Of a stretch of 64,000 nt of DNA, positions 34,341 to 43,844 are shown in pieces (the first letter of the stretch is position 1; each line of letters starts with the position of its first letter). Under the pieces are notes generated by a model. That model was given only the letters and a program-made list of their open reading frames with translations. It searched no databases and had not been told where the DNA came from. The DNA is from Stenotrophomonas maltophilia (GTDB taxonomy: Bacteria > Pseudomonadota > Gammaproteobacteria > Xanthomonadales > Xanthomonadaceae). The DNA is taken from positions 4,105,001-4,169,000 of the forward strand of contig NZ_CP154630.1 of the NCBI RefSeq assembly GCF_039555535.1, read 5' to 3'. A program made the position numbers and the translations under genes.

Positions 34341-34506
34341 TGAAGTGCTCGAAGGCGCCTTGCCAAGGGGGAGACTGCGTGGTGTTCAGACACCACGACA
34401 GTGCCGAAAGTTGCCGGGTTTGTCACCCGCCCACATCCGGTGGAAAACCAGCCTAGCGGGGCCGGTGTAGCAAATTGTGAATGCAGGCGAAGGCTGGGCC
34501 GGCCCT

Positions 34507-34602
34507 GTAGAGCCAAGCCTGTGCTCGGCTGTGCGACCGAAAGCAGCCGAGCATGGGGCTCGGCTCTACGGCAGGCAGAGGCGTGCGAACCAAGGTTCGC
34601 AC
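34507..34602. repeat. Paired GTAG REP plus GTGCGAACC palindrome
   Basis: 34507-34569 is an inverted GTAG pair (left stem partly degenerate: GCCAAGCC). 34583-34602 is GTGCGAACC-aa-GGTTCGCAC, a perfect palindrome. The 294-bp gap between prc and lipA otherwise holds the prc promoter and no gene. Confidence 0.85.
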
Positions 34603-34634
34603 CCACAGGAAACAATCCCCCCACCGGCTGGGCG

Positions 34635-35645
34635 TCAGGAAACCCCTGCGCCCTTGGCCTGGACGTCGGCGTGGTACGACGAGCGCACCATCGGGCCGGA
34701 GGCCACGTGGCTGAAGCCCAGCGCGTAGCCGTAGTCTTCCAGCGCCTTGTAGTCTTCCGGGGTCCAGTACTTCAGCACCGGATGGTGGTGCGCGGTCGGC
34801 TGCAGGTACTGGCCGATGGTGATCATGTCCACGTCGTGCGCGCGCAGGTCGCGCATGGTGGCCTTGATCTGTTCGAAGTCTTCACCCAGGCCCAGCATGA
34901 TGCCGCTCTTGGTCGGCACCTCCGGGTGCTGCGCCTTGAAGTTCTTCAGCAGGTTCAGCGACCACTGGTAGTCCGCACCCGGGCGCACGTTGCGGTACAG
35001 GTCCGGCACGGTTTCGATGTTGTGGTTGAACACGTCCGGCGGGTTCTGCGCCAGGATCTCCAGCGCGCGCTCCATGCGGCCCTTGCCGCGGAAGTCCGGG
35101 GTCAGCACTTCGATGCGGGTGCCCGGCGACTTCTCGCGGATGGCGGTGATGCAGTCGACGAAGTGCTGGGCACCACCGTCACGCAGGTCATCGCGGTCGA
35201 CGCTGGTCACCACCACGTACTTCAGGCCCATGTCGGCCACGGTCTGGCCGAGGCTGGCCGGTTCGTTGGCATCCGGCGGCTTCGGGCGACCGTGGGCCAC
35301 GTCGCAGAACGAGCAACGCCGGGTGCAGACCTCACCGAGGATCATGAAGGTGGCGGTGCCGTGGCCGAAGCACTCGTGGATGTTCGGGCAGCTGGCTTCC
35401 TCGCACACGGTCACCAGGCGGTTCTCGCGCAGCTTGGCCTTCAGGTTCTGCACGGCATTGCCCGAAGGAATGCGCACGCGGATCCAGGACGGCTTGCGCA
35501 GCACCGGCGCATCGGCGAACTGCACCGGCGAGCGGTTGATCTTGTCACCGCCCAGCTGCTTGACCCCGGCCTGCAAAGGCGCGGCGGACGGGGAGTCGCC
35601 CTGCACGATCTGCAGGGGAATGGAACGGGCGGTGGTTTCAGTCAT
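34635..35645 (-). CDS. lipA: Lipoyl synthase (radical SAM)
   Basis: 336 aa. Auxiliary cluster motif [12 protein letters not shown] and radical-SAM motif [13 protein letters not shown] are both complete. Inserts two sulfurs into octanoyl-lipoyl domains of 2-oxoacid dehydrogenases. Last gene of ybeD-lipB-lipA; 18 bases after lipB. The N-terminal 40 residues before the first cluster are variable, so the exact start is less sure. Confidence 0.97.
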   Translation of the reverse strand: MTETTARSIPLQIVQGDSPSAAPLQAGVKQLGGDKINRSPVQFADAPVLRKPSWIRVRIPSGNAVQNLKAKLRENRLVTVCEEASCPNIHECFGHGTATFMILGEVCTRRCSFCDVAHGRPKPPDANEPASLGQTVADMGLKYVVVTSVDRDDLRDGGAQHFVDCITAIREKSPGTRIEVLTPDFRGKGRMERALEILAQNPPDVFNHNIETVPDLYRNVRPGADYQWSLNLLKNFKAQHPEVPTKSGIMLGLGEDFEQIKATMRDLRAHDVDMITIGQYLQPTAHHHPVLKYWTPEDYKALEDYGYALGFSHVASGPMVRSSYHADVQAKGAGVS

Positions 35646-35663
35646 GGCAGTTCCGGGGAGCGG

Positions 35664-36374
35664 TCAGGCGGCCGCAGAAAGATCGGGCAGTTCGGGGGTG
35701 TGCCGCAGCAGCAGGCCGAACTGGCGGGCCAGGTGGTCCAGCAGCACCGGCTTGACGGCCTCCATCCCGGAGGGGCCGCCCAAGTCTACCACCGAGGTCA
35801 CCTGCAACCCCTGATAGCCACAGGGATTGATGCGGTGGAAGGGTTCCAGGTCCATGGCCACATTGAAGGCCAGGCCATGGAAGGTGCAGCCGCGACGCAC
35901 GCGGATGCCGAGTGCAGCGATCTTGGCGCCACCGACATAGACACCCGGGGCGCCCTCGCGCCGTTCGGCACCGATGTTCCACTCGCCCAGCGTATCGATG
36001 ATGGCCTGTTCGATGCGGCACACGTAGTCGCGCACGCCGATGCCCAGCCGCGGCAGGCGCAGCAACGGGTAGACCACGATCTGGCCGGGGCCGTGATAGG
36101 TCACCTGGCCGCCACGGTCCACATGCAGCACCGGGATGTCGCCCGGCGCCAGCACGTGCTCGTCCTTGCCGGCTTGGCCCAGGGTGAACACCGGGTCGTG
36201 CTCGACGACCCACAGTTCGTCGGCATCGGTGTCGCTGCGCTGGTCGGTGAAGCGCTGCATGGCACGCCACACCGGCTCGTACGCCTGGCGGCCGAGGTCA
36301 CGGACCACCGCCGGACGCGGCGCACGGTCTTCCGGGGCGGCGTCGGCCGAGCAGCTGTCGGCTACAGCGTCCAC
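35664..36374 (-). CDS. lipB: Octanoyl-ACP:protein octanoyltransferase
   Basis: 236 aa. [14 protein letters not shown] is the substrate loop; [13 protein letters not shown] holds the catalytic Cys; the Lys is in [13 protein letters not shown]. Moves octanoyl from ACP to lipoyl domains, the step before LipA. Its start overlaps the end of ybeD by 13 bases. A 20-residue N-terminal extension rich in Ala and Asp precedes the family region. Confidence 0.96.
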   Translation of the reverse strand: MDAVADSCSADAAPEDRAPRPAVVRDLGRQAYEPVWRAMQRFTDQRSDTDADELWVVEHDPVFTLGQAGKDEHVLAPGDIPVLHVDRGGQVTYHGPGQIVVYPLLRLPRLGIGVRDYVCRIEQAIIDTLGEWNIGAERREGAPGVYVGGAKIAALGIRVRRGCTFHGLAFNVAMDLEPFHRINPCGYQGLQVTSVVDLGGPSGMEAVKPVLLDHLARQFGLLLRHTPELPDLSAAA

Positions 36375-36640
36375 TTCACTTCCGGGTGGTCGCGCAGCGC
36401 CTGGTGCGCCAGGTCGTACTGTTCGCGGCTCTCGGCCTTGAACACGATGCGGACGGACACGTACTTGCCGTTGGAAGAATGCTTCCAGCTGATGCGTTCA
36501 TTGACGACATCGATGCCGGCAGCCAGCAGCAGGCGGGGGAGCTCATGTTCCAGGCCGCGGTTGGCCGGGCCCATGGCGCTGAGCTCGAACTGGCCGGGGA
36601 ACTGGAAGCCGTGGTCGGGGTTGTCGGACTTGATTTCCAT
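36362..36640 (-). CDS. ybeD: YbeD/DUF493-family protein
   Basis: 92 aa from the ATG at 36640; the frame is open further but without resemblance. [21 protein letters not shown] and [15 protein letters not shown] are the ACT-like YbeD blocks. In E. coli ybeD lies between dacA and lipB and its role is unclear (allosteric fold, no known ligand). The same position next to lipB holds here, although dacC is now separated by two inserted genes. Confidence 0.9.
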   Translation of the reverse strand: MEIKSDNPDHGFQFPGQFELSAMGPANRGLEHELPRLLLAAGIDVVNERISWKHSSNGKYVSVRIVFKAESREQYDLAHQALRDHPEVKWTL

Positions 36641-36942
36641 GGACCCATTATCGGGCCGCAGGGCAACAAACCCAAGAGTATTCATCAAAGTCAAAGGCGG
36701 CACGGGCGAGCCGCTGCGTTGCAGCGAGCGGCGGCGCCCCTGGTGGCCAAACGCCAGCTGACTGGAACCGGCGCGCTGCGGGCCGGATCCGGCCATGGCA
36801 CCGATCGCACGCATGTAACGAATTGTGTCCGCCGGACAATGTTGTTTTCGGAACAGACAAGTGATCGGAAAGCGCTCGTTCCGCCACGTACTCACGCGTA
36901 CCGTGTCGTTGCATAAATCGACAGACAACCGCCCCCTTCCCC
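36641..36942. promoter_or_regulatory. Divergent promoter region of ybeD-lipB-lipA and the LpxR-like gene
   Basis: 302 bp, no gene. It contains a 13-bp palindrome TGTCCG-c-CGGACA at 36826-36838, a possible operator. Otherwise I see only AT-richer DNA near 36815-36870 where promoters could lie. Confidence 0.4.
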
Positions 36943-38016
36943 ATGAGCATTCCATCCATGCGTAGCGTCGCAGTCCTCGGGCTGTCCGGCCTGCTGGCCG
37001 CCCCCCTCCCCCTTGTCGCCCAGGCGGCCGAACAATGTGGCCCGGACGCGATGCGCGACCACCCGCCGCAGGTCAACTTCCGCGTCGACAACGACCTGTT
37101 TGGTGGCCGCCACCAGGACCAGGGCTATACCAACGGCGCGCAGCTGACCCTGGTCTCGCCCAACCTGGTCGACTACACCGACGACCCCTGCCTGCCGCGC
37201 ATGGCGCGCTGGGTGAACCAGTACCTGGAAGGCCTGCACCCGGGCAGGTTCGAGCAGCAGAACATGATCTTCAGCATCGGCCAGGGCATCTTCACCCCGA
37301 CCGACCCGACCCGCCGCGACCTGATCGAGGATGACCGCCCGTATGCCGGCGTGCTGCTGGTCAGCTTCGGTTTCAACGCACGCAGCGGCGACCGCCTGCA
37401 GACCACCCAGCTGGCCGTGGGCGTGGTCGGGCCGTGGGCACAGGGCAAGCAGGTGCAGGATGCCGTGCACAACATCCTGGGCGACAAGAAATTCGAAGGC
37501 TGGGACAACCAGCTGCACAACGAGCCGGTGTTCATGCTCACCCACGAGCGCATGCGCCGCTGGCCGGCCGATGCCAGCGTCAATGCCGGCGGCTGGGGCT
37601 GGGATGCGATCAGCCACTATGGTGGTGCGATCGGCAACCTGGAAACCAAGGCCAACGCCGGTGGCGAAGTGCGCTTCGGCTGGAAGCTGCCAGACGACTT
37701 CGGCAGCACGCCGCTGCGCCCGGCCGGCGAGAACACCGCGCCGACCCGTGGCGGCCGCCCCAGCGGCTGGTCCTGGCACCTGTTCGCGACCACCGATGCG
37801 GCATGGGTGATCCGCGACATCACCCTGGACGGCAACACCTTCCGCAACAGCCACAGCGTGGACAAGCGCCACGTGGTGGCCCAGGGTGGCTACGGCGTCG
37901 CAGTGATGCGCGGGCGCTGGAAGTTCGCAGTGGCGCGCTACCACAGCACCCGCGAGTTCAATGGCCAGCGCCAGTCGCCGGTGTTCGGCAGCTTCACCAT
38001 CAGCCGCTCGCTGTAA
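36943..38016 (+). CDS. lpxR: LpxR-family outer-membrane lipid A deacylase
   Basis: 357 aa. Signal peptide ends near VAQAA (about 28). The mature start VNFRVDNDLFGGRHQDQGYTNG carries the Asn and Asp residues of the LpxR active site; DDRPYAGVLLVSFG is the second family block. The rest is amphipathic strand typical of a 12-strand barrel, ending FTISRSL. The family removes the 3'-acyloxyacyl chain from lipid A. The gene and its neighbour are on the plus strand inside an otherwise minus-strand block. The stop codon sits in the loop of a perfect hairpin. Confidence 0.88.
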   Translation: MSIPSMRSVAVLGLSGLLAAPLPLVAQAAEQCGPDAMRDHPPQVNFRVDNDLFGGRHQDQGYTNGAQLTLVSPNLVDYTDDPCLPRMARWVNQYLEGLHPGRFEQQNMIFSIGQGIFTPTDPTRRDLIEDDRPYAGVLLVSFGFNARSGDRLQTTQLAVGVVGPWAQGKQVQDAVHNILGDKKFEGWDNQLHNEPVFMLTHERMRRWPADASVNAGGWGWDAISHYGGAIGNLETKANAGGEVRFGWKLPDDFGSTPLRPAGENTAPTRGGRPSGWSWHLFATTDAAWVIRDITLDGNTFRNSHSVDKRHVVAQGGYGVAVMRGRWKFAVARYHSTREFNGQRQSPVFGSFTISRSL

Positions 38017-38037
38017 GCGAGGGGCTGATGGTGAAGC
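37991..38037 (+). terminator. Hairpin that contains the lpxR stop codon
   Basis: Outer arms 37991-38005 and 38023-38037 pair perfectly over 15 bp; inner CTCGC (38007-38011) pairs with GCGAG (38017-38021). The TAA stop (38014-38016) is in the 5-base loop. The last eight codons therefore form the left half of the structure. Confidence 0.75.
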
Positions 38038-38043
38038 GGGTGG

Positions 38044-38064
38044 GTGCCGACCGTTGGTCGGCAC
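38044..38064. repeat. GTGCCGACC-type palindrome
   Basis: GTGCCGACC-gtt-GGTCGGCAC just after the lpxR hairpin; same family as 56397-56416. Confidence 0.8.
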
Positions 38065-38290
38065 ACCGGTTTGCGCCGCTCGCTGCATAAGGCACATCGT
38101 CCGCCGGGCATGACCCGGCGGCATTGCCCAGGCAAAGGCCGAAACAGGTGACCTCCAGGCCGCGTTGAGCCTCGAAAGGGTCCACCCGATCACAGGCCAT
38201 CGACGAAGTGGGCTGAAAGTACAACTTGTCTCATGGCACTACCGCTGGCGCCACGCTATCTCTGTTAGCACTCCGAGCAGAGGGCCTGTC

Positions 38291-39277
38291 ATGCACCAAC
38301 ACCGACATGCGTTTCGCATGGCATCGGGTATAGCAATCACCGCATGCGCCACATTCCCGACCACTGCGTCGGCTGGCGATCTGGTTGAACACTGGATGGA
38401 GACCTCCCAGGAAGAGATCCTCGCCTACTGGACGAACGAAAGACTGGCTGCTGTGCCCGACAAGGGAGACGCTCCCATCAAGCCGCCGGGGCAGGATCCT
38501 CTGCAGACCGACGGTGACCCGTGGCGGGGCACAGGACCACACCCTGTGGGTGTCGGGCGGCTTTTCCTGACACGCCCGGATGGCAAGGACGCTTCGTGCA
38601 CCGCCACCGTGGTCGACAGCCTTGGTGGCGACATCCTGGTGACAGCGTGGCATTGCCTTGCGCAGCTGGACGAGCAAGGTGCGGTCCACTGGAGCCACCA
38701 CCTTCTCTTCGCACCATATTTCGAGAATGGCACTGCCCCGCTGGGAAGGTACCCAATACGGCGGATCGTCGCACCGCAGGCCTCGATTTCCGGCGCACTC
38801 GACACCAGTTTCCTGCAGACCCACACCGGTGCATCCGGCGAAGGACCGGCGCGCCACGCTGGCAGCCAGGCCATCCGCTTCGATGAGCGACCCGCAGCCG
38901 GTCCCCGCGTTACGTTCGGCTACCCCGTTTCAGCCAATGGCATCGGCCTCATCCCCCCGACGCCCTGGTACGAATTCGGAAATCCCGAATACACCGGCCA
39001 GCAACTGGCCTATTGCGCCACTGCACGTGTTGAACTTTCGGCGTGTCGACCCTTCGGTTCGGAGAAAATTCTTCAGTGGGGCCTTGCCTGCGTGCAGGGC
39101 CCGGGCTCCAGCGGAGGACCGGTACTGGAAGACTTCGATTTCGACAGCGGCCATGGAGTCGTCGTGGGGGTAAACAGCATGGGCGTGGTCAACGACGGCC
39201 GCGCCCACCTGTGTTCGGCCGAGACCGAGGCACTGGCTGAGCGTGCCTACCGGTACATCCAGCAGCAGACCCCCTGA
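38291..39277 (+). CDS. Exported trypsin-like serine protease
   Basis: 328 aa from the ATG at 38291, which gives a signal peptide ending near TTASA (about 28). Another ATG at 38165 would place the signal sequence 42 residues in. ILVTAWHCLAQ contains the catalytic His, GALDTSFLQT the probable Asp, and VQGPGSSGGPVLEDF the nucleophilic Ser with its oxyanion turn. Cys pairs may form disulfides. Resembles S1 proteases of lysyl-endopeptidase or V8 type. Codon choice looks less GC-biased than in flanking genes, hinting at a later arrival. Confidence 0.85.
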   Translation: MHQHRHAFRMASGIAITACATFPTTASAGDLVEHWMETSQEEILAYWTNERLAAVPDKGDAPIKPPGQDPLQTDGDPWRGTGPHPVGVGRLFLTRPDGKDASCTATVVDSLGGDILVTAWHCLAQLDEQGAVHWSHHLLFAPYFENGTAPLGRYPIRRIVAPQASISGALDTSFLQTHTGASGEGPARHAGSQAIRFDERPAAGPRVTFGYPVSANGIGLIPPTPWYEFGNPEYTGQQLAYCATARVELSACRPFGSEKILQWGLACVQGPGSSGGPVLEDFDFDSGHGVVVGVNSMGVVNDGRAHLCSAETEALAERAYRYIQQQTP

Positions 39278-39330
39278 AGCTTCAAGGTTCTCCATTCAAG
39301 CCTGCATCGCGATTCCAAAGGAGAGAAGAA

Positions 39331-39356
39331 AAAAGGCCGGCATTTGCCGGCCTTTT
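39331..39356. terminator. Bidirectional intrinsic terminator
   Basis: AAAAGGCCGGC (39331-39341) pairs with GCCGGCCTTTT (39346-39356) around ATTT. A-run on one side and T-run on the other make it work both ways, between the convergent protease and dacC genes. Confidence 0.92.
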
Positions 39357-39379
39357 CCTTCACCACACCGGGGCGTGGA

Positions 39380-40600
39380 TCATTCCGATTCCCACCACAT
39401 CCAGAAGCTGTCCCACAGGCGCTTGAAGAAGCCGGCCTGCTCGACGGCAGCCACGGCCACCAGCGGTGCCTCGGCGATGACCTTGCCATCCAGGCTGACC
39501 TTCACGGTGCCGACCTGCTGGCCAGCGGTGAACGGTGCTTCCAGGGTCTTGGGCACGTCGATGCTCGGCTTCAGGTCGTTGTAGCGGCCGCGCGGCACGC
39601 TGACCAGCATCGGCTGGGCCACGCCCAGCTGCACCTTGTCGGTGGTGCCCTTCCAGACCTTGTGCTCGGCCACGGCCTTGCCCGGCTCGTACAGGCGATG
39701 GGTCTCGAAGAAGCGGAAGCCCCAGTTCAGCAGGGCCAGGCTGTCATCGGCACGCTGCTTCTCAGACGCACCACCCAGCACCACCGCGATCAGGCGCTGG
39801 TCGCCACGCTGGGCCGAGCTCATCAGGCAGTAGCCCGCCTCGGAGGTGTGGCCGGTCTTGATGCCGTCCACGCTGCCATCGCGCCACAGCAGCAGGTTGC
39901 GGTTCGGCTGCTTGATGTTGCCGACCTGGAATTCCTTGATCTTGTTGTACGCGTAGGTTTCCGGGTAATCGCGCACCATCGCGCGGCCCAGCAGTGCCAG
40001 GTCGTACGCGGTGCTGTGGTGGCCCTGCGCGGTCAGGCCGTGCGCGTTGACGAAGTGCGAGTCCTTCATGCCGATCTTGGCGGCGTAGCTGTTCATCAGC
40101 GAGGCAAAGGCTTCTTCGCTGCCGGCCACGTGTTCGGCCAGGGCGATCGCGGCGTCATTGCCGGACTGGATCGCCATGCCCTTTTCCATGTCTTCCAGGC
40201 GTGCAGTCTGGTTGACAGGGAAGCCGCTGTAGCTGCCGTCGGTACCGGCGCCACCTTCGCGCCAGGCGCGCTCGCTCATCATCACCTGGTCATCTGCACG
40301 GACCTTGCCGTTCTTGACCTCGGCGGCGATCACGTAGGACGTCATCACCTTGGTGATGCTGGCCGGGGCCAGCTGCTCGTGGACGTTTTCACCGGCCAGC
40401 ACCTGGCCGGTGGCGTAATCCATCAGCACCCAGGCCTTGGACACGCTCGGCGCCGGGGCCGGCGGAGTGGCGACGGTGGCCGGGGCGGCAGCGGCAGCGG
40501 CGGGCGCCGGCGTGGCCGGAGTCGGCAGCGGCGTCTGGGCGGAAGCCAGGCCCACCACCAGGGTGGCGGCCAGGGCGGTGGCGGCGGAACGGAAATTCAT
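39380..40600 (-). CDS. dacC: D-alanyl-D-alanine carboxypeptidase (PBP5/6 family)
   Basis: 406 aa. Signal peptide ends at GLASA (about 21), followed by an Ala/Pro-rich stretch (22-52). SxxK is Ser81-Lys84 (ASITK), SxN is SGN at 146-148, and KTG is in DGIKTGHT. The C-terminal domain ends in an amphipathic helix (FFKRLWDSFWMWWESE) that anchors the enzyme to the inner membrane. Removes the terminal D-Ala of peptidoglycan stems. Follows rlpA on the minus strand with a 100-bp gap, as dacA follows rlpA in E. coli. Confidence 0.96.
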   Translation of the reverse strand: MNFRSAATALAATLVVGLASAQTPLPTPATPAPAAAAAAPATVATPPAPAPSVSKAWVLMDYATGQVLAGENVHEQLAPASITKVMTSYVIAAEVKNGKVRADDQVMMSERAWREGGAGTDGSYSGFPVNQTARLEDMEKGMAIQSGNDAAIALAEHVAGSEEAFASLMNSYAAKIGMKDSHFVNAHGLTAQGHHSTAYDLALLGRAMVRDYPETYAYNKIKEFQVGNIKQPNRNLLLWRDGSVDGIKTGHTSEAGYCLMSSAQRGDQRLIAVVLGGASEKQRADDSLALLNWGFRFFETHRLYEPGKAVAEHKVWKGTTDKVQLGVAQPMLVSVPRGRYNDLKPSIDVPKTLEAPFTAGQQVGTVKVSLDGKVIAEAPLVAVAAVEQAGFFKRLWDSFWMWWESE

Positions 40601-40700
40601 TGGACAGCAGGCTCCAGGGGACGGCCGGGAATGGAGGGTGGAACGTAACGGCCATTGTAAGGCCGGGGGAGCATGGGCCGGCAGCACCGGCCCGGGCGGA

Positions 40701-41963
40701 TCAATCCTTGACGATCTGCGGCGAACCCAGGCCAAGACCGGCGATGCGACCGACAAGTTCCGCAGCACTGGCATGGTCGCTGGCAGGAACGCGCAGGCGG
40801 AACAGGGTACGGCCACCGGCGGCGATGTCGCTGATGGTCGCGCCCACGATGCCGGCGGCACTGAGCTGGCCCATCGCGCGGTTGGCGTTGTCGCGGTTGG
40901 AGAAGCTGGCGACCTGCACCATCACCGCGCCGACCACCTGCTGCGACAGGCTGGGTGCGGCCGGGGTGGCACGCACCGGTGCCGGTACCACCGCGCGCGG
41001 GGCAGCACTGGCCACCACGGCCGATGCCGGTGCCGTACTGCGCACCGGCGGCGCGCTCGGCGGCAGGCTGCTGACCGCCACGTCCGGCACGGTGCTGGCC
41101 ACGCCCTGGGTGGTGGCCGGCTGGCCACGCGCCGGGGCGCCATCGGTGGGCAGGCGGTTGACCAGGCGATCGATGTCGCTGTCGGTGGAAGCACGCGGAG
41201 CCGGCACCGGGCGCGCACTGGCCACGGCGGCGGCGGCTTCAGCAGCGCGACGCTCGCGACGCGACGGCTTCTGCGCCATCAGGTTGCTCTCACCCGGCTG
41301 CAGCGCGCGCACCTCGACGTTGCCGGTACCGCGCTGGGTGATGCCCAGCCGCACAGCGGCGGCGTAGCTGAGATCGACCACGCGGCCATCATGGAACGGG
41401 CCACGATCATTGACGCGCACGATCACCGACTCGCCGTTGTCCAGATTGGTCACGCGGGCGAAGCTGGGCAGCGGCAGCGTCTTGTGCGCGGCGGTGAACT
41501 GGTACATGTCGTAGACCTCGCGGTTGGAGGTCAGGCGGCCATGGAACTTGGCGCCGTAGTACGACGCGGTGCCGCGCTCGACGTAGTTGCGGGTGTCGTC
41601 AAGCACGTTGTACGACTTGCCCAGCACCACGTAGGGCGACTTGTTGCCGATCGCCGAACGTTCCTCAGCGGTCACTTCCGGCTCGGGAATGCAGGCCACG
41701 TTGGGAATGTAGGTGGGCGTGCTGTCCTTCACCCCGGGCTTGTACAGGCCACCGGCAGTGTAGTTGCCGCGGGTGCTCAGGTCTTCCTTGGCTGCCGCAT
41801 AGGGCGAACCTTCCGGGCAGTGCGCCGGTCGCGAACCGCGGCCCTGCACCAGCGTGCCGCTGGACTTGCCACCATGACCGGCCGTGGCCGGCTTCTTCGG
41901 CGCGCTGCTGCAGGCCGCCAGCGCGAGGACGATCAAGCTCGGGACCAGCCATCTGATGTTCAT
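40701..41963 (-). CDS. rlpA: RlpA-family septal-ring lipoprotein with SPOR domain
   Basis: 420 aa. Lipobox LALAACSS puts the lipidated Cys at 18. The double-psi beta-barrel lies in the centre (GTASYYGAKFHGRLTSN, VRVNDRGPFHDGRVVDLS). A long Ala/Pro/Thr linker follows, then a C-terminal SPOR domain (VMVQVASFSNRDNANRAMG). RlpA cleaves denuded glycan strands in Pseudomonas; SPOR targets it to the septum. Overlaps mltB by 4 bases, so both wall-cutting enzymes are co-translated. Confidence 0.95.
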   Translation of the reverse strand: MNIRWLVPSLIVLALAACSSAPKKPATAGHGGKSSGTLVQGRGSRPAHCPEGSPYAAAKEDLSTRGNYTAGGLYKPGVKDSTPTYIPNVACIPEPEVTAEERSAIGNKSPYVVLGKSYNVLDDTRNYVERGTASYYGAKFHGRLTSNREVYDMYQFTAAHKTLPLPSFARVTNLDNGESVIVRVNDRGPFHDGRVVDLSYAAAVRLGITQRGTGNVEVRALQPGESNLMAQKPSRRERRAAEAAAAVASARPVPAPRASTDSDIDRLVNRLPTDGAPARGQPATTQGVASTVPDVAVSSLPPSAPPVRSTAPASAVVASAAPRAVVPAPVRATPAAPSLSQQVVGAVMVQVASFSNRDNANRAMGQLSAAGIVGATISDIAAGGRTLFRLRVPASDHASAAELVGRIAGLGLGSPQIVKD

Positions 41964-43105
41964 GCCGGGGGCAGCTCCTGTCCGGCGATGGCCTGGGACA
42001 GCTGGAACACGGCCATCGCGTACATCTTCGAGAGGTTGTAGCGGGTGATCGCGTAGTAGTTCTGGAAGCCCAGCCAGTACTGCTTGCCGGTGCTGCCTTC
42101 AAGCGTGATCGGAGTGGCGGTGGCGCCCGGCTGCACCGGCGCGCTGGGCTGGTAGCCACGCTGCGCCAGGTCGGCCAGCGACCAGGTGGGCATCCACTCG
42201 GTCGGGTTGAACTCATCGCGGCCCGGCGCCAGCGTGGCCGGCACGGCCACCTGGCCGCCACGCACCCAGCCGCCCTTTTTGACGAAGTAGTTGGCGATCG
42301 ACGAGAACACGTCGTCGTAGCTGTTGAACAGGTCGCGACGGCCATCGCCGTTGCCGTCCACCGCGTAATCAAGGTAACTGGACGGCATGAACTGGCCCAT
42401 GCCCATCGCACCGGCATAGCTGCCCTTGAGCGTGGTGATGTCGAGCTTTTCTTCGCGCCCCAGTTCGAACAGCTTGGCCAGCTCATCGCGGAAGAACAGC
42501 TCGCGGCGCACTTCGCGTTCCAGCTTGGCCGGATCGCCGCTGCGCGGGTAATAGAAGGCCAGCGTGTACAGCGCATCGAGCACACGATGGCTGCCGGCGT
42601 TCTTGCCGTAGCTGGTTTCCACGCCGATGATCGCCACGATCACTTCGGCCGGCACGCCGGTGCGCTGCTGCACGCGATCCAGTTCAGCGCGGTGTTCGGC
42701 CAGGAACGCGCGGCCACCATCAATGCGTGCCTTGCTGATGAACATCGGCCGGTATTCGTTCCACGGCTTGACCCGCTCGGCCGGGCGCGACATCGCGGCG
42801 ATGATCGCCTGGCGCACCTGCGCCTGGTCGAGCACGCTGCTGATCTGCTCCGGCTTCAGGCCATAACGCTTGGCGGTATCGGCAATGAAGCGCGCCCGCG
42901 CGGTCTCGAACGGCACCGGGGTGAGATCGACCGGCGGCGCGGTGGCTGCGGTAGCTTCAGGTGCTGCCTCGGCCGGGCCATGGGCCTTGGTGGCGGGCTG
43001 GCGCGGCGTACTGCTGGCCTGGGGCGAAGACGGTGGGGACTTCGGCTGGGTCGCGCAGGCGACCAGGCCGAGGGTGAGCATGCAGGCCAGAGTGCGTCGA
43101 ATCAT
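41960..43105 (-). CDS. mltB: Membrane-bound lytic transglycosylase B
   Basis: 381 aa. Lipobox GLVACAT (Cys17). SLT-type domain: IIGVETSYGKNAGSHRVLDA has the catalytic Glu, GAMGMGQFMPSSY the substrate groove, and DGNGDGRRDLFNSYDDVF the EF-like segment. Cleaves peptidoglycan to 1,6-anhydro products. It starts a mltB-rlpA-dacC group after the long gene-free region. Confidence 0.95.
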   Translation of the reverse strand: MIRRTLACMLTLGLVACATQPKSPPSSPQASSTPRQPATKAHGPAEAAPEATAATAPPVDLTPVPFETARARFIADTAKRYGLKPEQISSVLDQAQVRQAIIAAMSRPAERVKPWNEYRPMFISKARIDGGRAFLAEHRAELDRVQQRTGVPAEVIVAIIGVETSYGKNAGSHRVLDALYTLAFYYPRSGDPAKLEREVRRELFFRDELAKLFELGREEKLDITTLKGSYAGAMGMGQFMPSSYLDYAVDGNGDGRRDLFNSYDDVFSSIANYFVKKGGWVRGGQVAVPATLAPGRDEFNPTEWMPTWSLADLAQRGYQPSAPVQPGATATPITLEGSTGKQYWLGFQNYYAITRYNLSKMYAMAVFQLSQAIAGQELPPA

Positions 43106-43581
43106 CGTCGCAGGTTAGCAGGTCATGGATGAATTAAAACCCCTAACACCATGAATCACAACGATTTGCCCGCGTTCAGCGGGAAATGTGAAGACGTCGT
43201 GATCGTGCTTCCCCATTCAGAGAGAGGTGGCCGGTTGCGTCCCCATCCCCGCAGACGCAACCGGCGACCGGATCCGGTCGATACCTGCGCGGCTGCCGCT
43301 CCCCAGTGGCAGTACCCCGCGCTCCTTGTATCCGTTGGATCAGTACTGCTCCCGCCCGACGCCCCCCTCGCGCTGCAACGATTGACGGCGCGCCGTGCCG
43401 AACGGGCCGCCATTGTGCAGGCCGATTACGACAAGTCCATTGATCAGGATCAACGCGGCGTAAAAGTGTGAACTCCTTAACAATTTTTCTGGACTTTGGT
43501 CGGTGGGCGGGCGTCCGCGCGTTGTTGTGAGAACGCTTCCACAACAGGCGTTGCGCAGAGTCAGGAAGGTTTCATCCAAGG

Positions 43582-43764
43582 GGCCGGGTAGATGGGCTGC
43601 GCAGGGGGCGCTGCAAGTACGTCCATGTAAGCTCGGTCGCCGCTTGCTCGTGTGCGCTGTCCTGCGCACACGGCAAGACCCGGGTTGGGCGTCCTGCCCA
43701 ACCCGCCCGAGGCATGCCTAGGGCCCATGCGGCTCACGCCCCTGCGCAGCCCATCTACCCGGCC
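43582..43764. repeat. Large hairpin element, copy B
   Basis: Arms 43582-43607 and 43739-43764 are perfect 26-bp complements. The 131-bp interior has GCAAGTACGTCCATGTA (43613-43629), then two further hairpins: GTGTGCGC-tgtcct-GCGCACAC (43650-43671) and GGGTTGGGC-gtcct-GCCCAACCC (43682-43704). Both inner loops share GTCCT. The right side has GGCTCACGCCCC, as in copy A. Confidence 0.75.
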
Positions 43765-43844
43765 ACGGACAGGCTCCCGTGCGCGTCCACCCACGGAAAA
43801 GAAGAGAAGATCAAAAGCAAAAGCAGCCTGGCAGGCCGCTATTT

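Noticed and set aside
43151..43471. Small plus-strand frame in the mltB upstream region
   Set aside because: No ribosome site, no family, Arg/Ala/Pro-rich translation; fits random open frames in GC-rich DNA.
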